The notes beneath the pieces are model-generated. The model did not search any database. It was not told the origin of the DNA and was given only the letters and a program-made list of their open reading frames with translations. From Helicobacter felis ATCC 49179 (GTDB lineage Bacteria > Campylobacterota > Campylobacteria > Campylobacterales > Helicobacteraceae), in assembly GCF_000200595.1 (NCBI RefSeq), contig NC_014810.2:940311-1004310 (forward strand): a stretch of DNA of 64,000 nt. The letters are read 5' to 3'. Made by a program: the position numbers and the translations under genes. Positions 38,180 to 46,843 of the stretch are shown one piece after another (positions within the stretch are counted from its first letter, which is position 1; each line of letters begins with the position of its first letter).

Positions 38180-38956
38180 ATGGATTTTTCTAAGTTGCAG
38201 GGAGAAAAGACGCGCTACATCACGGGGGTAGCTTTAGTGATCTTGGTGGGGGTTGTGCTAGCTTTTAACGATGTGCGTCTGGTATGGGCGGTGCTAGGCG
38301 TGGCGTATTTGCTAGGTTTTTACGAGGCTTTAAAACTCTATGAAAAAATCCATGCTCTTAGCTTTTCGTTTTGGCATTATGGGCTAGCTTTAGTGGTGTG
38401 GGGGCTTGCTTACATTAGCCCGCGCCCCATTGAGAGCGCGTTATTTGTGGGGATGTTCTTTGCCGGGGCTCTAGCTTTTAGGGGTAAGGATAGCAGGCAA
38501 ATCTTACCCCTCCTTTACCCCACTTTGCCCTTTGTGGTGCTCTTGGCGTTATTTAAGGATTTTGGCGTGCGGGGGGTGCTGTGGCTAGTGGTGGTCGTGG
38601 TGGTCGCTGATGTGGGGGCGTATTTTGGGGGCAGATTGCTAGGCAGAATCCCCCTAAGCCCCACTTCTCCCAAAAAGACCCTAGAGGGCTCTTTGATCGG
38701 ATTAGCTTTGGCGAGTTTGCTAGGAGGGTTAGCCGGGCTGTGGAGTGTGGGTTTTGTGGGGGCGTTGGGGATGAGCGTGGTAGTCGCCTTGAGTGCGATC
38801 TTGGGCGATCTGTTTGAGAGCTATCTCAAGCGCAGGGCTGAAGTTAAAGACAGCGGGGCATGCTTGCCCGGGCATGGGGGGATTTTAGATCGCTTGGATG
38901 CGATGCTTTTTGGAGGGGTAAGTTTGCATTTTTTACTCCTCTTTGCCCATGTCTAA
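38180..38956 (+). CDS. cdsA: Phosphatidate cytidylyltransferase CdsA
   Basis: CdsA makes CDP-diacylglycerol from phosphatidic acid and CTP, the branch point of phospholipid synthesis. The 258-residue protein has about seven membrane segments and the family signature region ILGDLFESYLKRRAEVKDSG followed by LPGHGGILDRLDAML, with the conserved Lys-Asp and Asp residues. ATG at 38180 follows AAGGAG. The stop codon lies within the first codons of dxr. Confidence 0.95.
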   Translation: MDFSKLQGEKTRYITGVALVILVGVVLAFNDVRLVWAVLGVAYLLGFYEALKLYEKIHALSFSFWHYGLALVVWGLAYISPRPIESALFVGMFFAGALAFRGKDSRQILPLLYPTLPFVVLLALFKDFGVRGVLWLVVVVVVADVGAYFGGRLLGRIPLSPTSPKKTLEGSLIGLALASLLGGLAGLWSVGFVGALGMSVVVALSAILGDLFESYLKRRAEVKDSGACLPGHGGILDRLDAMLFGGVSLHFLLLFAHV

Positions 38957-40052
38957 AAGCGTGGTGATCCTAGGGAGCACGGGCTCCATTGGAACTCAAG
39001 CCCTAGAAGTGACGCAAACTCTAGGGGTTGGTGTGGAGGCTTTAAGTGGTGGGCGCAATGAAGCTTTGCTCTTAGAGCAAATCCACGCCCACAAGCCCCA
39101 AAAAGTCTTTTTGCCCCAGCCTAGTAAGGGATTTTTAAAGAATTTGCCCTCTCAGGTCGCCCTTTTTGCAGGCACGCAGGGGCTAGAGGAGATGTTAGAA
39201 TCGTGCCGCTCCCCAGTGATCTTAAATGCTTTAAGCGGATTTGCCGGACTAAAGCCCACCTTGAGCACGCTGCAACACAACAAAACCCTAGCCCTAGCCA
39301 ATAAAGAATCCTTGGTCGTGGCAGGTTGGTTGCTAGATACAAAGGGCATGATCCCCATTGATAGCGAACATTTTGGGTTGTGGAGTTTGTTACAAGGTAG
39401 GGATATTCAAGAGGTCGCACAACTCTACTTGAGCGCGAGCGGGGGGGCACTGCGGGATTTAGAACCTGAGCAAATCCCTTATCAAAGCCTAGAAAAGGTC
39501 TTAAAACACCCTAATTGGGACATGGGCGCGCATATCACCATCAACGCGGCTAACATGCTCAATAAACTCTTTGAGGTGTTGGAAGCCCGTTGGCTCTTTG
39601 GCATTACCTGTATTGATGCGTGCATTGAGCGCACTTCTAGTGTGCATGCCCTCGTGCGCTTTAAAGATCAAAGTCTGCACGCCCAGCTCTCCACTCCAGA
39701 TATGAAACTCCCCATCGCCCACGCCCTAGCCCCCAAGCAAGCCTGCCAGCAAGCCAGCATCGCGCCTTTAGATTTATGTGATCTACCCCCCTTGAAGTTT
39801 GAGCCCATAGATACGCGCAAATACCCCCTATGGGCTCTCAAGGACACGCTTTTAGAGAACCCCAAATTAGGCGTGGTGCTCAATGCGAGCGCAGAAGTGG
39901 CGTGCCAAGCCTTTATCAAGGGTCAAATTTCCTTTGGGCAGATTGTAGGGGTGGTGCAAGAGAGTTTAGCGCGTTTTAGCAACGCCACTAAATCACTGGC
40001 TAATTTAGAGGATATTTACACTTTGGACGCGCAGGTGCGCGCGTCTATATAG
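38949..40052 (+). CDS. dxr: 1-deoxy-D-xylulose 5-phosphate reductoisomerase Dxr
   Basis: Dxr performs the second step of the non-mevalonate isoprenoid pathway. From ATG 38949 it has 367 residues and begins with the NADPH-binding motif SVVILGSTGSIGTQALEV. Further motifs: ALANKESLVVAGWL, PIDSEHFGLWSLL (metal and substrate), LSASGGALRD, and HPNWDMGAHITINAANM. The start overlaps the cdsA end by 8 bases; a TTG two codons earlier is less likely. Confidence 0.96.
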   Translation: MSKSVVILGSTGSIGTQALEVTQTLGVGVEALSGGRNEALLLEQIHAHKPQKVFLPQPSKGFLKNLPSQVALFAGTQGLEEMLESCRSPVILNALSGFAGLKPTLSTLQHNKTLALANKESLVVAGWLLDTKGMIPIDSEHFGLWSLLQGRDIQEVAQLYLSASGGALRDLEPEQIPYQSLEKVLKHPNWDMGAHITINAANMLNKLFEVLEARWLFGITCIDACIERTSSVHALVRFKDQSLHAQLSTPDMKLPIAHALAPKQACQQASIAPLDLCDLPPLKFEPIDTRKYPLWALKDTLLENPKLGVVLNASAEVACQAFIKGQISFGQIVGVVQESLARFSNATKSLANLEDIYTLDAQVRASI

Positions 40053-40060
40053 ATAAAAAA

Positions 40061-40360
40061 CTATTTTTTGAAGACTTTATTGTGTTTGCCAAGATCAACT
40101 AGAAGCAAGCCTGAGTTGTCATGGCGATAGATCAACACAAGATCGGGTCTTACATGGCAGTCAAGATAAGTCGCTTGACTTTTAAGAGGGTGTTTTGCAT
40201 AGTTGCGAGGTAGTTGTTTCCCAGATAGAATTGTCCGAATCATTATCTTGAGTTTTGATAAATCTTGAGGATTGAGACTTTTGAGCATCCTTTTAAATAG
40301 ACTGGTCATCTGACACAACTTCTTAAGTTCCAAAAAAACGCGCTGGTTTTGTACCTTCAT
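40061..40360 (-). CDS. YafQ/RelE-family toxin without visible antitoxin
   Basis: A 99-residue basic protein of the YafQ-type mRNA interferase family. Catalytic-site features of the family are retained: the His in YAKHPLKS, DCHVRPDLVLIYR with His and Asp, and the C-terminal LGKHNKVF with His. H. pylori has related toxins (HP0892, HP0894) paired with upstream antitoxins. Here ATG 40360 has a strong AAAGGAG site, but the 290 bases upstream contain no convincing antitoxin frame. It is convergent with dxr, 8 bases away. Either an orphan toxin or a decayed toxin-antitoxin locus. Confidence 0.78.
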   Translation of the reverse strand: MKVQNQRVFLELKKLCQMTSLFKRMLKSLNPQDLSKLKIMIRTILSGKQLPRNYAKHPLKSQATYLDCHVRPDLVLIYRHDNSGLLLVDLGKHNKVFKK

Positions 40361-40652
40361 TTTTCTCCTTTAATCTCCTTTGATGAACGCCAAACACATA
40401 GCCAAAAAAACAAAACTCCTTTCTAAAAAATGGGATCAAATCGTACTTGAATAACTTTATGTTGCTCTTAAAAATCGCGCAACGCACATGCCATCAAACC
40501 CCGATCTGTCGCCTAAACCTTGAACAATTTGAGAATCCTGACAATCAAAATTACTTTATCAAAACTTCTGCGACAAAGAAGCTATCTTTTTTGTATAATG
40601 GAGGCTAGCTTTTTGTATAATATATGTTCCATTTTCACAAAAGGTAATTTCT
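40361..40652. other. Gene-poor 292-base spacer between toxin and third chemoreceptor
   Basis: No convincing gene is seen. The minus strand directly ahead of the toxin has several stops in each frame and only a short open stretch; the plus strand offers a 23-codon frame (40383-40454) with no ribosome site. The right end carries two near-identical promoter-like copies (listed separately). The stretch probably holds remains of an antitoxin gene plus the promoter region of the chemoreceptor. Confidence 0.5.
40581..40621 (+). repeat. Tandem direct repeat holding two TATAAT promoter boxes
   Basis: GCTATCTTTTTTGTATAAT (40581-40599) is repeated as GCTAGCTTTTTGTATAAT (40604-40621), 23 bases apart start to start. 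Each copy contains a perfect -10 box TATAAT behind a T-tract. Both point towards the chemoreceptor ATG at 40653, so they may be duplicated promoters. Confidence 0.6.
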
Positions 40653-41993
40653 ATGTTTGCTACCCCCTATAGGCGGTTTTTAGAGAATCTCACCTCCATT
40701 GTATCCCAAATTAAATGGGAAGAATCTAAGACACTAGACACCGCCCGTATTAAACTCCAAGCCTTAACAGAATTTCCTTGCGATCAAGCCCGCAATTTAG
40801 TGCAAGCCTTTATGCAGTTTAGCCAAGCTATGGATCGGCAACTAGAAGATCGAGCTAATCTTACTCAAGAAATACGAACCCTTAAAGAACACCACCAAAC
40901 TTTAGAAAACAATCGCTATATCGCGCAGAGTATGGCAGATGCTAGTTTTAACGGGTTGTGGTACATGCATTATCCATCCAATGGTCAGGTGGATGGAAAA
41001 ACGCCCTTTATGTGGTCTAAAAGATTCCGTGAATTATTGGGTTTTAAAGACGAAACAGAGTTTCCTAATGTTTTGTCTTCGTGGGCCGATCGCCTCCATC
41101 CCGATGATATAGATCGTGTATTCGCGCATTTTAATGCTGCATTGGCCGATAAAACCGGTAAAACCGTTTATGCCACTACCTACCGCATTAAAACCAAAAG
41201 CGGCACTTACAAATATTTCCATGCTCGTGGCGACATTCAGCGCGACACTCAAGGCAATCCTATTTTCATTGCAGGTTCTTTTCAAGATATGGATAATGAA
41301 ATCCGCCACAAGGCAGATTTGGATAATATCATAGAGCGTTTCACACTCTCGCTTTCTCTCATTTCTGATCGCATTTTTGATATTCTCTTAGAAGATGAAG
41401 ATCTGCTTTCTTCTAAGAATCCTTGCTGGTTTTCCCCTCGCTTGGCTCAAGATGTCGTCCATACCGATCAAGCGTCTTTGCAGACTTTAATTTCCTGTCT
41501 TTCTCCTGAGAGCAAAGCCCCCTTTTTAGAAATCTTAGAACAATTGCGCCAAAATCTCAAAGAAAATAAGACGATTGCTCCTTTGAGCATAGAAATTTTT
41601 CTCAAACATTACAACGATCCGCATTATTTTGCTTACAAATTCCAAGCAACAGCCACCCAACAACAAGGAGAAAATTCTAGCACGAGGCGCATTGTGGGCG
41701 TGCTCTCCAACATTGATGCGCAAAAGAAACAAGAGGAATTTATTGCTAAAGAAGAAGAATTTAATCTAAAAATCAAAGAAAATTTGGAAAACATCGGCAC
41801 CATCATTAGCAAAATTGATGGCATTGCCAAACAAACTAACTTGCTCGCGCTCAATGCCGCTATCGAAGCCGCGCGCGCAGGTGAACACGGGCGCGGTTTT
41901 GCAGTGGTGGCTGATGAAGTGAGCAAACTTGCTAGCAAAACCAGTGAGGCGACTAGCGAAATTGGAGCGTTATTAAAATCAGAGCATCTATAA
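40653..41993 (+). CDS. Soluble PAS-containing chemoreceptor with shortened signalling domain
   Basis: A 446-residue cytoplasmic protein with no membrane segment. After a helical N-terminal region comes a PAS_3-type domain (about residues 90-215; [32 protein letters not shown]) and a more degenerate region that may be a second PAS (about 225-350). The C-terminal chemoreceptor tip [20 protein letters not shown] is intact, but the protein stops about 30 residues beyond it, so the returning helix is largely missing. The usual [10 protein letters not shown] reads [10 protein letters not shown] here. Coupling to CheA/CheW may be weak or altered. ATG 40653 follows AAGG. Confidence 0.85.
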   Translation: MFATPYRRFLENLTSIVSQIKWEESKTLDTARIKLQALTEFPCDQARNLVQAFMQFSQAMDRQLEDRANLTQEIRTLKEHHQTLENNRYIAQSMADASFNGLWYMHYPSNGQVDGKTPFMWSKRFRELLGFKDETEFPNVLSSWADRLHPDDIDRVFAHFNAALADKTGKTVYATTYRIKTKSGTYKYFHARGDIQRDTQGNPIFIAGSFQDMDNEIRHKADLDNIIERFTLSLSLISDRIFDILLEDEDLLSSKNPCWFSPRLAQDVVHTDQASLQTLISCLSPESKAPFLEILEQLRQNLKENKTIAPLSIEIFLKHYNDPHYFAYKFQATATQQQGENSSTRRIVGVLSNIDAQKKQEEFIAKEEEFNLKIKENLENIGTIISKIDGIAKQTNLLALNAAIEAARAGEHGRGFAVVADEVSKLASKTSEATSEIGALLKSEHL

Positions 41994-42190
41994 ACATCGC
42001 CCATAAAACTTGCCTTTGAGCTATTGCTGCCATAAAATGGTGGCGCAGTTTTTAAAAAGATTTTAGAATGCAAGATCGCTTTTTGTAGGGAAACTTTTTT
42101 AACCCTGAACCTCATGATGTGTTTGATTCTAAGTCATAAGACATAACCCCTGCATTTCTGCTATACTGCCCCTTTTTTTAAGGGGTGTGC
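41994..42190. promoter_or_regulatory. Spacer with speA promoter
   Basis: The 197 bases hold no gene. CTGCTATACTGCCC gives a -10 box TATACT at 42162-42167, about 24 bases before the speA ATG at 42191, so the leader is very short. AAGGGG (42180-42185) is the ribosome site. It could pair with CCCCTT at 42169-42174, but the transcript probably starts inside that stretch. Confidence 0.45.
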
Positions 42191-44071
42191 ATGCAAACTT
42201 ATGGCTTGGATTATTGGGGTAGAGAGAATTTTTTGATCGATGAGGGTTTGGTAAAGGTGAATGCGGGGGCGCGCCCGAGCCTTATAGACATTGTGCAAGA
42301 CATGCGCGAACAGGGCTTTAAGGGGCCTTTGCTATTACGCTTCCCTCATCTGATTAGCAAGCAGGTTAACAAACTCTTTAACATGTTTTCTCAAGCGATC
42401 GAGCAGTACCACTATAGCGGGGCGTTTAAAGCGGTTTTCCCCCTCAAGGTGAATCACATGCCTCATTTTGTGTTGCCCTTAGTGGAAATTTCCAAACGCT
42501 TTAAGGGTTGTTATGGTTTAGAGGCGGGCAGTAAAGCCGAGTTGATTTTAGCGATGAGCTATGTCCAAGAAGGCGCACCCATCACGGTCAATGGCTTTAA
42601 AGATCGCGAGATGATCGAGTTGGGCTTTATTGCTGCTAGCATGGGCGCAGATATTACCCTAACCATTGAAGGGCTCAACGAGCTAAAGACTATCTTAGAG
42701 GTGGCGCGTGCGCGTGGGATTGGGAGCAATAAGCTCTGTCCTAAAATTGGGATTCGCGTGCGCTTGCACAGCTCAGGGGTGGGGATGTGGGCTAAGAGCA
42801 CGGGCATTCACGCTAAGTTTGGACTAGCTAGCACAGAACTACTTGAGGCGATGCGCCTTTTAGAAGATCATGCCCTGCTAGCCCAACTGCGCATGATTCA
42901 CTTCCACATTGGTAGCCAGATTAGCGACATCACCCCGCTTAAAAAAGCCCTCAAGGAGGCGGGCAATATTTATGCCGAACTGCGCAAAATGGGGGCGTTT
43001 AATTTAGATAGCGTGAACATTGGGGGTGGGTTGGCCATTGAGTACGCCCAGCACAAACACCAATGCGAGCGCAACTACACCCTAGAGGAATTTGCTGGGG
43101 ATGTGGTGTTTTTGCTTAAAGAAATTGTCAAGCACAAGCAGGAGTTAGAACCCAATATTTTTATCGAATCGGGGCGTTTTATCAGCGCTACACATGCCGT
43201 GTTGGTTGCTCCCGTGTTAGAACTTTTTTCTCAAGATTATGATGAGAGCATTTTGCACCTCAAGGAGCACAACCCCCCCCTAGTGGCCGAAATGGAAGAT
43301 CTTTATCATAATATCAACGCCAAAAACGCCATTGAATACTTGCATGACAGCTTAGAGCATATGGAATCGCTCTTTACGCTTTTTGATTTGGGTTATATTG
43401 ATCTGCAAGATCGTAGTAATGCGGAAGTGTTGGGACACCTCATCATTAAAAAAGCCATCGGGTTTTTGCGCCACAAGGATCATAACGACATTATCCGCAT
43501 TCAAGAGCAGGTGCAAGAACGCTATTTGCTCAACTGCTCTTTTTTCCAAAGTTTGCCCGATTATTGGGGCTTGAAACAAAGTTTCCCGGTCATGCCCTTG
43601 CACAAACTAGAGAGCGCGCCTACACGAAGTGCGAGCTTGTGGGATATTACTTGTGATAGCGATGGAGAGATCAGTTTTAACAAAAATAAACCCCTCTTTT
43701 TGCACGATGTGAATGTGCGCGAGGAGGAGTATTTTTTAGGCTTCTTTCTAGTGGGTGCTTACCAAGAGGTGCTAGGCATGCGCCATAATCTTTTCACTCA
43801 CCCTACAGAGTGCTGTGTGTATGTGCATGAGGTGGGCGAAAAAGAACCTTATTCTATTGAAAACATCATGCAGGCTCAGACAATCTTAGACGCGTTGGAG
43901 GATTTGGACTACGACACTAAAGAGATTGAGCGACTCTTAAAGCAAAAGATCGAAGAGAGCGCGCTTTTAGATTTGGAGGATAAGCAAGAAATACTTGGGC
44001 GACTCTATGTGATGCTGAGTGAAAATGGCTATTTGCGCACGCTCGCCCCACAGGAGCAGGTATTAGCGTAA
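42191..44071 (+). CDS. speA: Biosynthetic arginine decarboxylase SpeA
   Basis: SpeA converts arginine to agmatine with PLP, the first step of polyamine synthesis by this route. The protein has 626 residues from ATG 42191 (a GTG two codons earlier is possible). Motifs: GPLLLRFPHLISKQ, the PLP-lysine region FKAVFPLKVNHMPH, GLEAGSKAELILAM, KIGIRVRLHSSGVGMW, and FHIGSQISDI. Corresponds to H. pylori HP0422. The 3' end overlaps the convergent lpxK gene by 43 bases. Confidence 0.96.
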   Translation: MQTYGLDYWGRENFLIDEGLVKVNAGARPSLIDIVQDMREQGFKGPLLLRFPHLISKQVNKLFNMFSQAIEQYHYSGAFKAVFPLKVNHMPHFVLPLVEISKRFKGCYGLEAGSKAELILAMSYVQEGAPITVNGFKDREMIELGFIAASMGADITLTIEGLNELKTILEVARARGIGSNKLCPKIGIRVRLHSSGVGMWAKSTGIHAKFGLASTELLEAMRLLEDHALLAQLRMIHFHIGSQISDITPLKKALKEAGNIYAELRKMGAFNLDSVNIGGGLAIEYAQHKHQCERNYTLEEFAGDVVFLLKEIVKHKQELEPNIFIESGRFISATHAVLVAPVLELFSQDYDESILHLKEHNPPLVAEMEDLYHNINAKNAIEYLHDSLEHMESLFTLFDLGYIDLQDRSNAEVLGHLIIKKAIGFLRHKDHNDIIRIQEQVQERYLLNCSFFQSLPDYWGLKQSFPVMPLHKLESAPTRSASLWDITCDSDGEISFNKNKPLFLHDVNVREEEYFLGFFLVGAYQEVLGMRHNLFTHPTECCVYVHEVGEKEPYSIENIMQAQTILDALEDLDYDTKEIERLLKQKIEESALLDLEDKQEILGRLYVMLSENGYLRTLAPQEQVLA

Positions 44072-44955
44072 TGACAAATCGTTTCAAGATGGGTTTTAGA
44101 AATATTTAAAGAGAGTTCTAGCACACTCAAAGGCAGGGGGCAGTCTAGCAGTTTGACTGCGTCTTTAGTAGTAACTAACAGGGAAGTCGCTCCGTGTTGC
44201 TCAAAGGCTTTTTGTAAGAGGGTTTGATCAAAATAGGCATGGTCTTTAAAATAGAGTTTGCCCACTACTTCTGGCAAGTAAGGGTCTAAGCGGCTAGGAT
44301 TAGCGATCGCGCTAACTAAGAGCATTCTAGGGCTAGGATCACGCACCCATACCTTGCGGGTGTAATCTTTCCCCTCTTGCAAGAGCAAATCTGCTTCTTT
44401 ATAGCCCCCAAAAAACTCCCGATACGCCCCGCTGGGCAACACGAAATCAAAATAAGGCGCGCGTTCTGGCTTGAGCACGATATTTAATTTCTTGTAATTA
44501 AAGCGAAACCCATCATCTAATAAAATCACCTGCGCGCCCAACTCTTTAGCCTTTAAAATTCCGGTTTTGCGATCCGCGCTCACCACCACGCTAGCCTTTA
44601 AACGACTCGCACACAAAAACGCTTCATCGCCTGCCTCTTTGGGGCTCACTAAAACTTCCCCCCGCTCACTCACTACTACAAGTCCCTTAGAAGCGCGCCC
44701 ATAGCCCCGACTAACTACGCCCACATGCAAGGGTTCTAAAATTGTGCCTAGCTCTAAAATAAAGGGGGTTTTGCCACTTCCTCCCACCACTAAGTTGCCC
44801 ACGCTGATAATAGGGATTCCTAAATCCTCATAGGGGGCTAGGGTGCGCTTTAAACGCGCAATACTCCCATAAATGAGCGACACGGGCAAGAGAGTATAGG
44901 CTAAGAGTTTCTGCCCCCTACTAGGGGTGTAAAAGTAGTGCTCAAGCCAAGTCAT
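44029..44955 (-). CDS. lpxK: Tetraacyldisaccharide 4'-kinase LpxK
   Basis: LpxK phosphorylates the 4' position of the lipid A disaccharide at the inner membrane. The 308-residue protein has an N-terminal membrane-associated helix and the P-loop VGNLVVGGSGKTPFILEL, then VVSRGYGRASKG, GDEAFLCA and LLDDGFRF, all family signatures. The start ATG overlaps the nadE stop (ATGA). Its 3' end overlaps speA by 43 bases on the opposite strand. WaaA, which acts next on lipid A precursor, is encoded at 2-3 kb. Confidence 0.95.
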   Translation of the reverse strand: MTWLEHYFYTPSRGQKLLAYTLLPVSLIYGSIARLKRTLAPYEDLGIPIISVGNLVVGGSGKTPFILELGTILEPLHVGVVSRGYGRASKGLVVVSERGEVLVSPKEAGDEAFLCASRLKASVVVSADRKTGILKAKELGAQVILLDDGFRFNYKKLNIVLKPERAPYFDFVLPSGAYREFFGGYKEADLLLQEGKDYTRKVWVRDPSPRMLLVSAIANPSRLDPYLPEVVGKLYFKDHAYFDQTLLQKAFEQHGATSLLVTTKDAVKLLDCPLPLSVLELSLNISKTHLETICHYANTCSCGASVRK

Positions 44956-45698
44956 AGGAAACTAGGAGGTTGGCTTTTAAAGGCATTTCTTTGCACCCTA
45001 GCTACAATGCTTGCCACCAAGTCGGGCGCAAAACCTAGATTACAGAGCAAATGACTATCAATGCGTGCCGGGTTATCCCAACGCGCGCTGATTTCTTGCA
45101 AGAGGGGGTCAATGAGCGCGTAACTAAAGCCTAAATCTGCCTCATCGCTCTGTCCGCTGAAAAGGTCTGCGCTGGGGGCTTTATTTAGGATATTTTTAGG
45201 AATGTCTAGCTCTTGAGCTAGGCTATAGACTTGGCTTTTAAAAAGGTGGGCAATGGGATTAATGAGCCATGCCAAATCTCCAAAAAGCGTGCCATAACCT
45301 AGCATGATCTCGCTCTTATTGCTCGTGCCCACCACCAACGCGCCAATCTCCATCGAAAAATCATAGAGTAAGTTCATGCGCATGCGCGCACAGAAATTGC
45401 CCAGCCGTCCTAAACTCACATGGGGGTTTTGCTCTTTAAATAACGCCTCATAGGGCGCGATGGGGCGTTGTGTGTAGGGAATGCTAAAACGCTCGCAGAG
45501 CAAAATCGCATCCTCTGTTGCGCTAGAGGGGTGGATAGCAGGCATCAAAAGCGCATGCGTGGGTAAAACTCTTTGGCACAACACCCCCACCAACGCGCTA
45601 TCCACCCCCCCGCTCATCCCCACGACAAAACGCTTAAAACCCCTTTGCGCGCTCTGGGTTTGCAAAAATAAGAGGAGTTGATCGAGGGTGTTTTTCAT
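44952..45698 (-). CDS. nadE: NAD+ synthetase NadE
   Basis: NadE makes NAD+ from deamido-NAD+ with ATP and ammonia. The 248-residue, ammonia-dependent short form has the PP-loop FVVGMSGGVDSALVG, NFCARMRMNLLYDFS, VVGTSNKSEIMLGYGT and GDLAWLINPIAHLFKSQV with LNKAPSADLFSGQSDE. No glutaminase domain is present, fitting organisms that rely on free ammonia such as urease-producing Helicobacter. Directly adjoins the upstream hypothetical and overlaps lpxK. Confidence 0.96.
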   Translation of the reverse strand: MKNTLDQLLLFLQTQSAQRGFKRFVVGMSGGVDSALVGVLCQRVLPTHALLMPAIHPSSATEDAILLCERFSIPYTQRPIAPYEALFKEQNPHVSLGRLGNFCARMRMNLLYDFSMEIGALVVGTSNKSEIMLGYGTLFGDLAWLINPIAHLFKSQVYSLAQELDIPKNILNKAPSADLFSGQSDEADLGFSYALIDPLLQEISARWDNPARIDSHLLCNLGFAPDLVASIVARVQRNAFKSQPPSFL

Positions 45699-46223
45699 CT
45701 AAAAATCCGGTAAAAATTTAGCGCATTTGGGATTAGGAACAATATCCCCAGCGTCATTATACTGCTCAAGCCTACAACCTAAGTAATAAACCTTGCCCTT
45801 GGAGTCGTAAATCTCAAAATGCCCGCCTCCATTAATATTAAAGGTGTATTTTTGCCCCTCTAGCATGAAACTCCCCATGATGTGGCAAATCAAATCGTCA
45901 TAGCCTTCAAGAGGCGAAACCGGATAGGTTTCACTTCTCTTAAAAAACTTTTTTAAGCTCTTGGGGTTAAAGTGCCACGCTAAACACCCCTTAATCTCTT
46001 CGCTTCCCTGTATTGCCTTAATTTGCTCTTGGGTGAGGTCTATTTTTACCGGATGAATCACGATCTTTTGAATCTGATCAAAGCCCTTTGTCCATAACCC
46101 ACACTCCTCCCCCAAAACCTGATAACATTCTTTAACTCGAGCTGAATCTAGGGCATGGAGCACAGACCCAAGTGCCACGATGCAACATGAAAACCCTACC
46201 AATCCTTGAATGTTAATACCCAT
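45699..46223 (-). CDS. Exported hypothetical protein, cysteine-containing
   Basis: I do not recognise this 174-residue protein. It has an N-terminal hydrophobic signal (LVGFSCCIVALGSVLHA) and a soluble part with about seven cysteines (ECYQVLGEECGLW, GCLAWHF, LICHIMG, YLGCRLEQ, NPKCAKF), suggesting disulfide bonds in the periplasm. ATG 46223 has GGAG at a good distance. It ends immediately before the nadE ATG, so it is likely the first gene of a nadE-lpxK transcription unit, but no functional link is evident. Confidence 0.7.
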   Translation of the reverse strand: MGINIQGLVGFSCCIVALGSVLHALDSARVKECYQVLGEECGLWTKGFDQIQKIVIHPVKIDLTQEQIKAIQGSEEIKGCLAWHFNPKSLKKFFKRSETYPVSPLEGYDDLICHIMGSFMLEGQKYTFNINGGGHFEIYDSKGKVYYLGCRLEQYNDAGDIVPNPKCAKFLPDF

Positions 46224-46290
46224 GTTCTACTCCATAACCCCCCATTTTAACACACTTGCGCCTAAAAGGATAGTATTAGACTTTTTCATG

Positions 46291-46296
46291 TAAAAT
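46291..46296 (+). promoter_or_regulatory. Predicted -10 box of the petABC promoter
   Basis: TCATGTAAAATCC gives a -10 like TAAAAT about 33 bases before the petA ATG, in the 106-base divergent gap with the exported hypothetical. A moderate match only. Confidence 0.35.
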
Positions 46297-46329
46297 CCCA
46301 TTTTGCAATTAAAAAGTGTAGGAGTGATG

Positions 46330-46833
46330 ATGGCGGAGATGAATCGGCGCGATTTTTTAAGCATGGCTTTAGCTGGGGTAGCGGGCGCAGGCGCGATCGC
46401 TAGCTTGGTTGCCATGAAAAAAACTTGGGACCCCTTGCCTAGTGTGGTTTCAGCGGGCTTTACAAGTGTGGATGTGAGTAATATGAAAGATGGGGAGTTT
46501 TCTAGCGTGGAGTGGCGGGGCAAACCGGTGTATATCATCAAAAAAACCCCTCAAGATGCCTTTGATCCTAAGCGCGACTTCAAAATTCAGGATGGAGTTT
46601 TCACCGTAGGGATTCAAATTTGCACGCATTTAGGCTGTATCCCTAATTTTGAATCCAACCAACAAGGCTTTTTATGCCCCTGCCATGGCGGGCGTTTTAC
46701 TAGCAATGGGGTGAATATCCCGGGCACCCCACCTCCTCGCCCCTTTGAAATCCCCCCTTTCAAATTAGAGGGTTCTAAGATCACCTTTGGCGAAGTGGGG
46801 CCAGAGTATAAAAATATGGTCGCGCACGCGTAA
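46330..46833 (+). CDS. petA: Cytochrome bc1 Rieske iron-sulfur subunit PetA (FbcF)
   Basis: The Rieske subunit passes electrons from quinol to cytochrome c1. It has 167 residues from ATG 46330, the length I recall for H. pylori HP1540. A twin-arginine signal (NRRDFLSMALAGVAGAGAIA) serves as the membrane anchor. The 2Fe-2S ligands are Cys98/His100 in CTHLGC and Cys116/His119 in CPCHGGRF. AGGAG lies five bases before this ATG; the ATG one codon earlier is too close. Confidence 0.96.
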   Translation: MAEMNRRDFLSMALAGVAGAGAIASLVAMKKTWDPLPSVVSAGFTSVDVSNMKDGEFSSVEWRGKPVYIIKKTPQDAFDPKRDFKIQDGVFTVGIQICTHLGCIPNFESNQQGFLCPCHGGRFTSNGVNIPGTPPPRPFEIPPFKLEGSKITFGEVGPEYKNMVAHA

Positions 46834-46843
46834 AGGATAGAAT

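Noticed and set aside
40383-40454. Small plus-strand frame of 23 codons in the toxin upstream spacer
   Set aside because: No ribosome binding site, no promoter and no similarity I recognise; too short to support.
41633-42115. 160-codon minus-strand frame at the end of the third chemoreceptor
   Set aside because: It is the mirror of the conserved receptor tip and has no ribosome site or recognisable domain.
42169-42185. Hairpin CCCCTT/AAGGGG hiding the speA ribosome site
   Set aside because: The likely transcription start falls inside the left arm, so the RNA would not carry the full stem.
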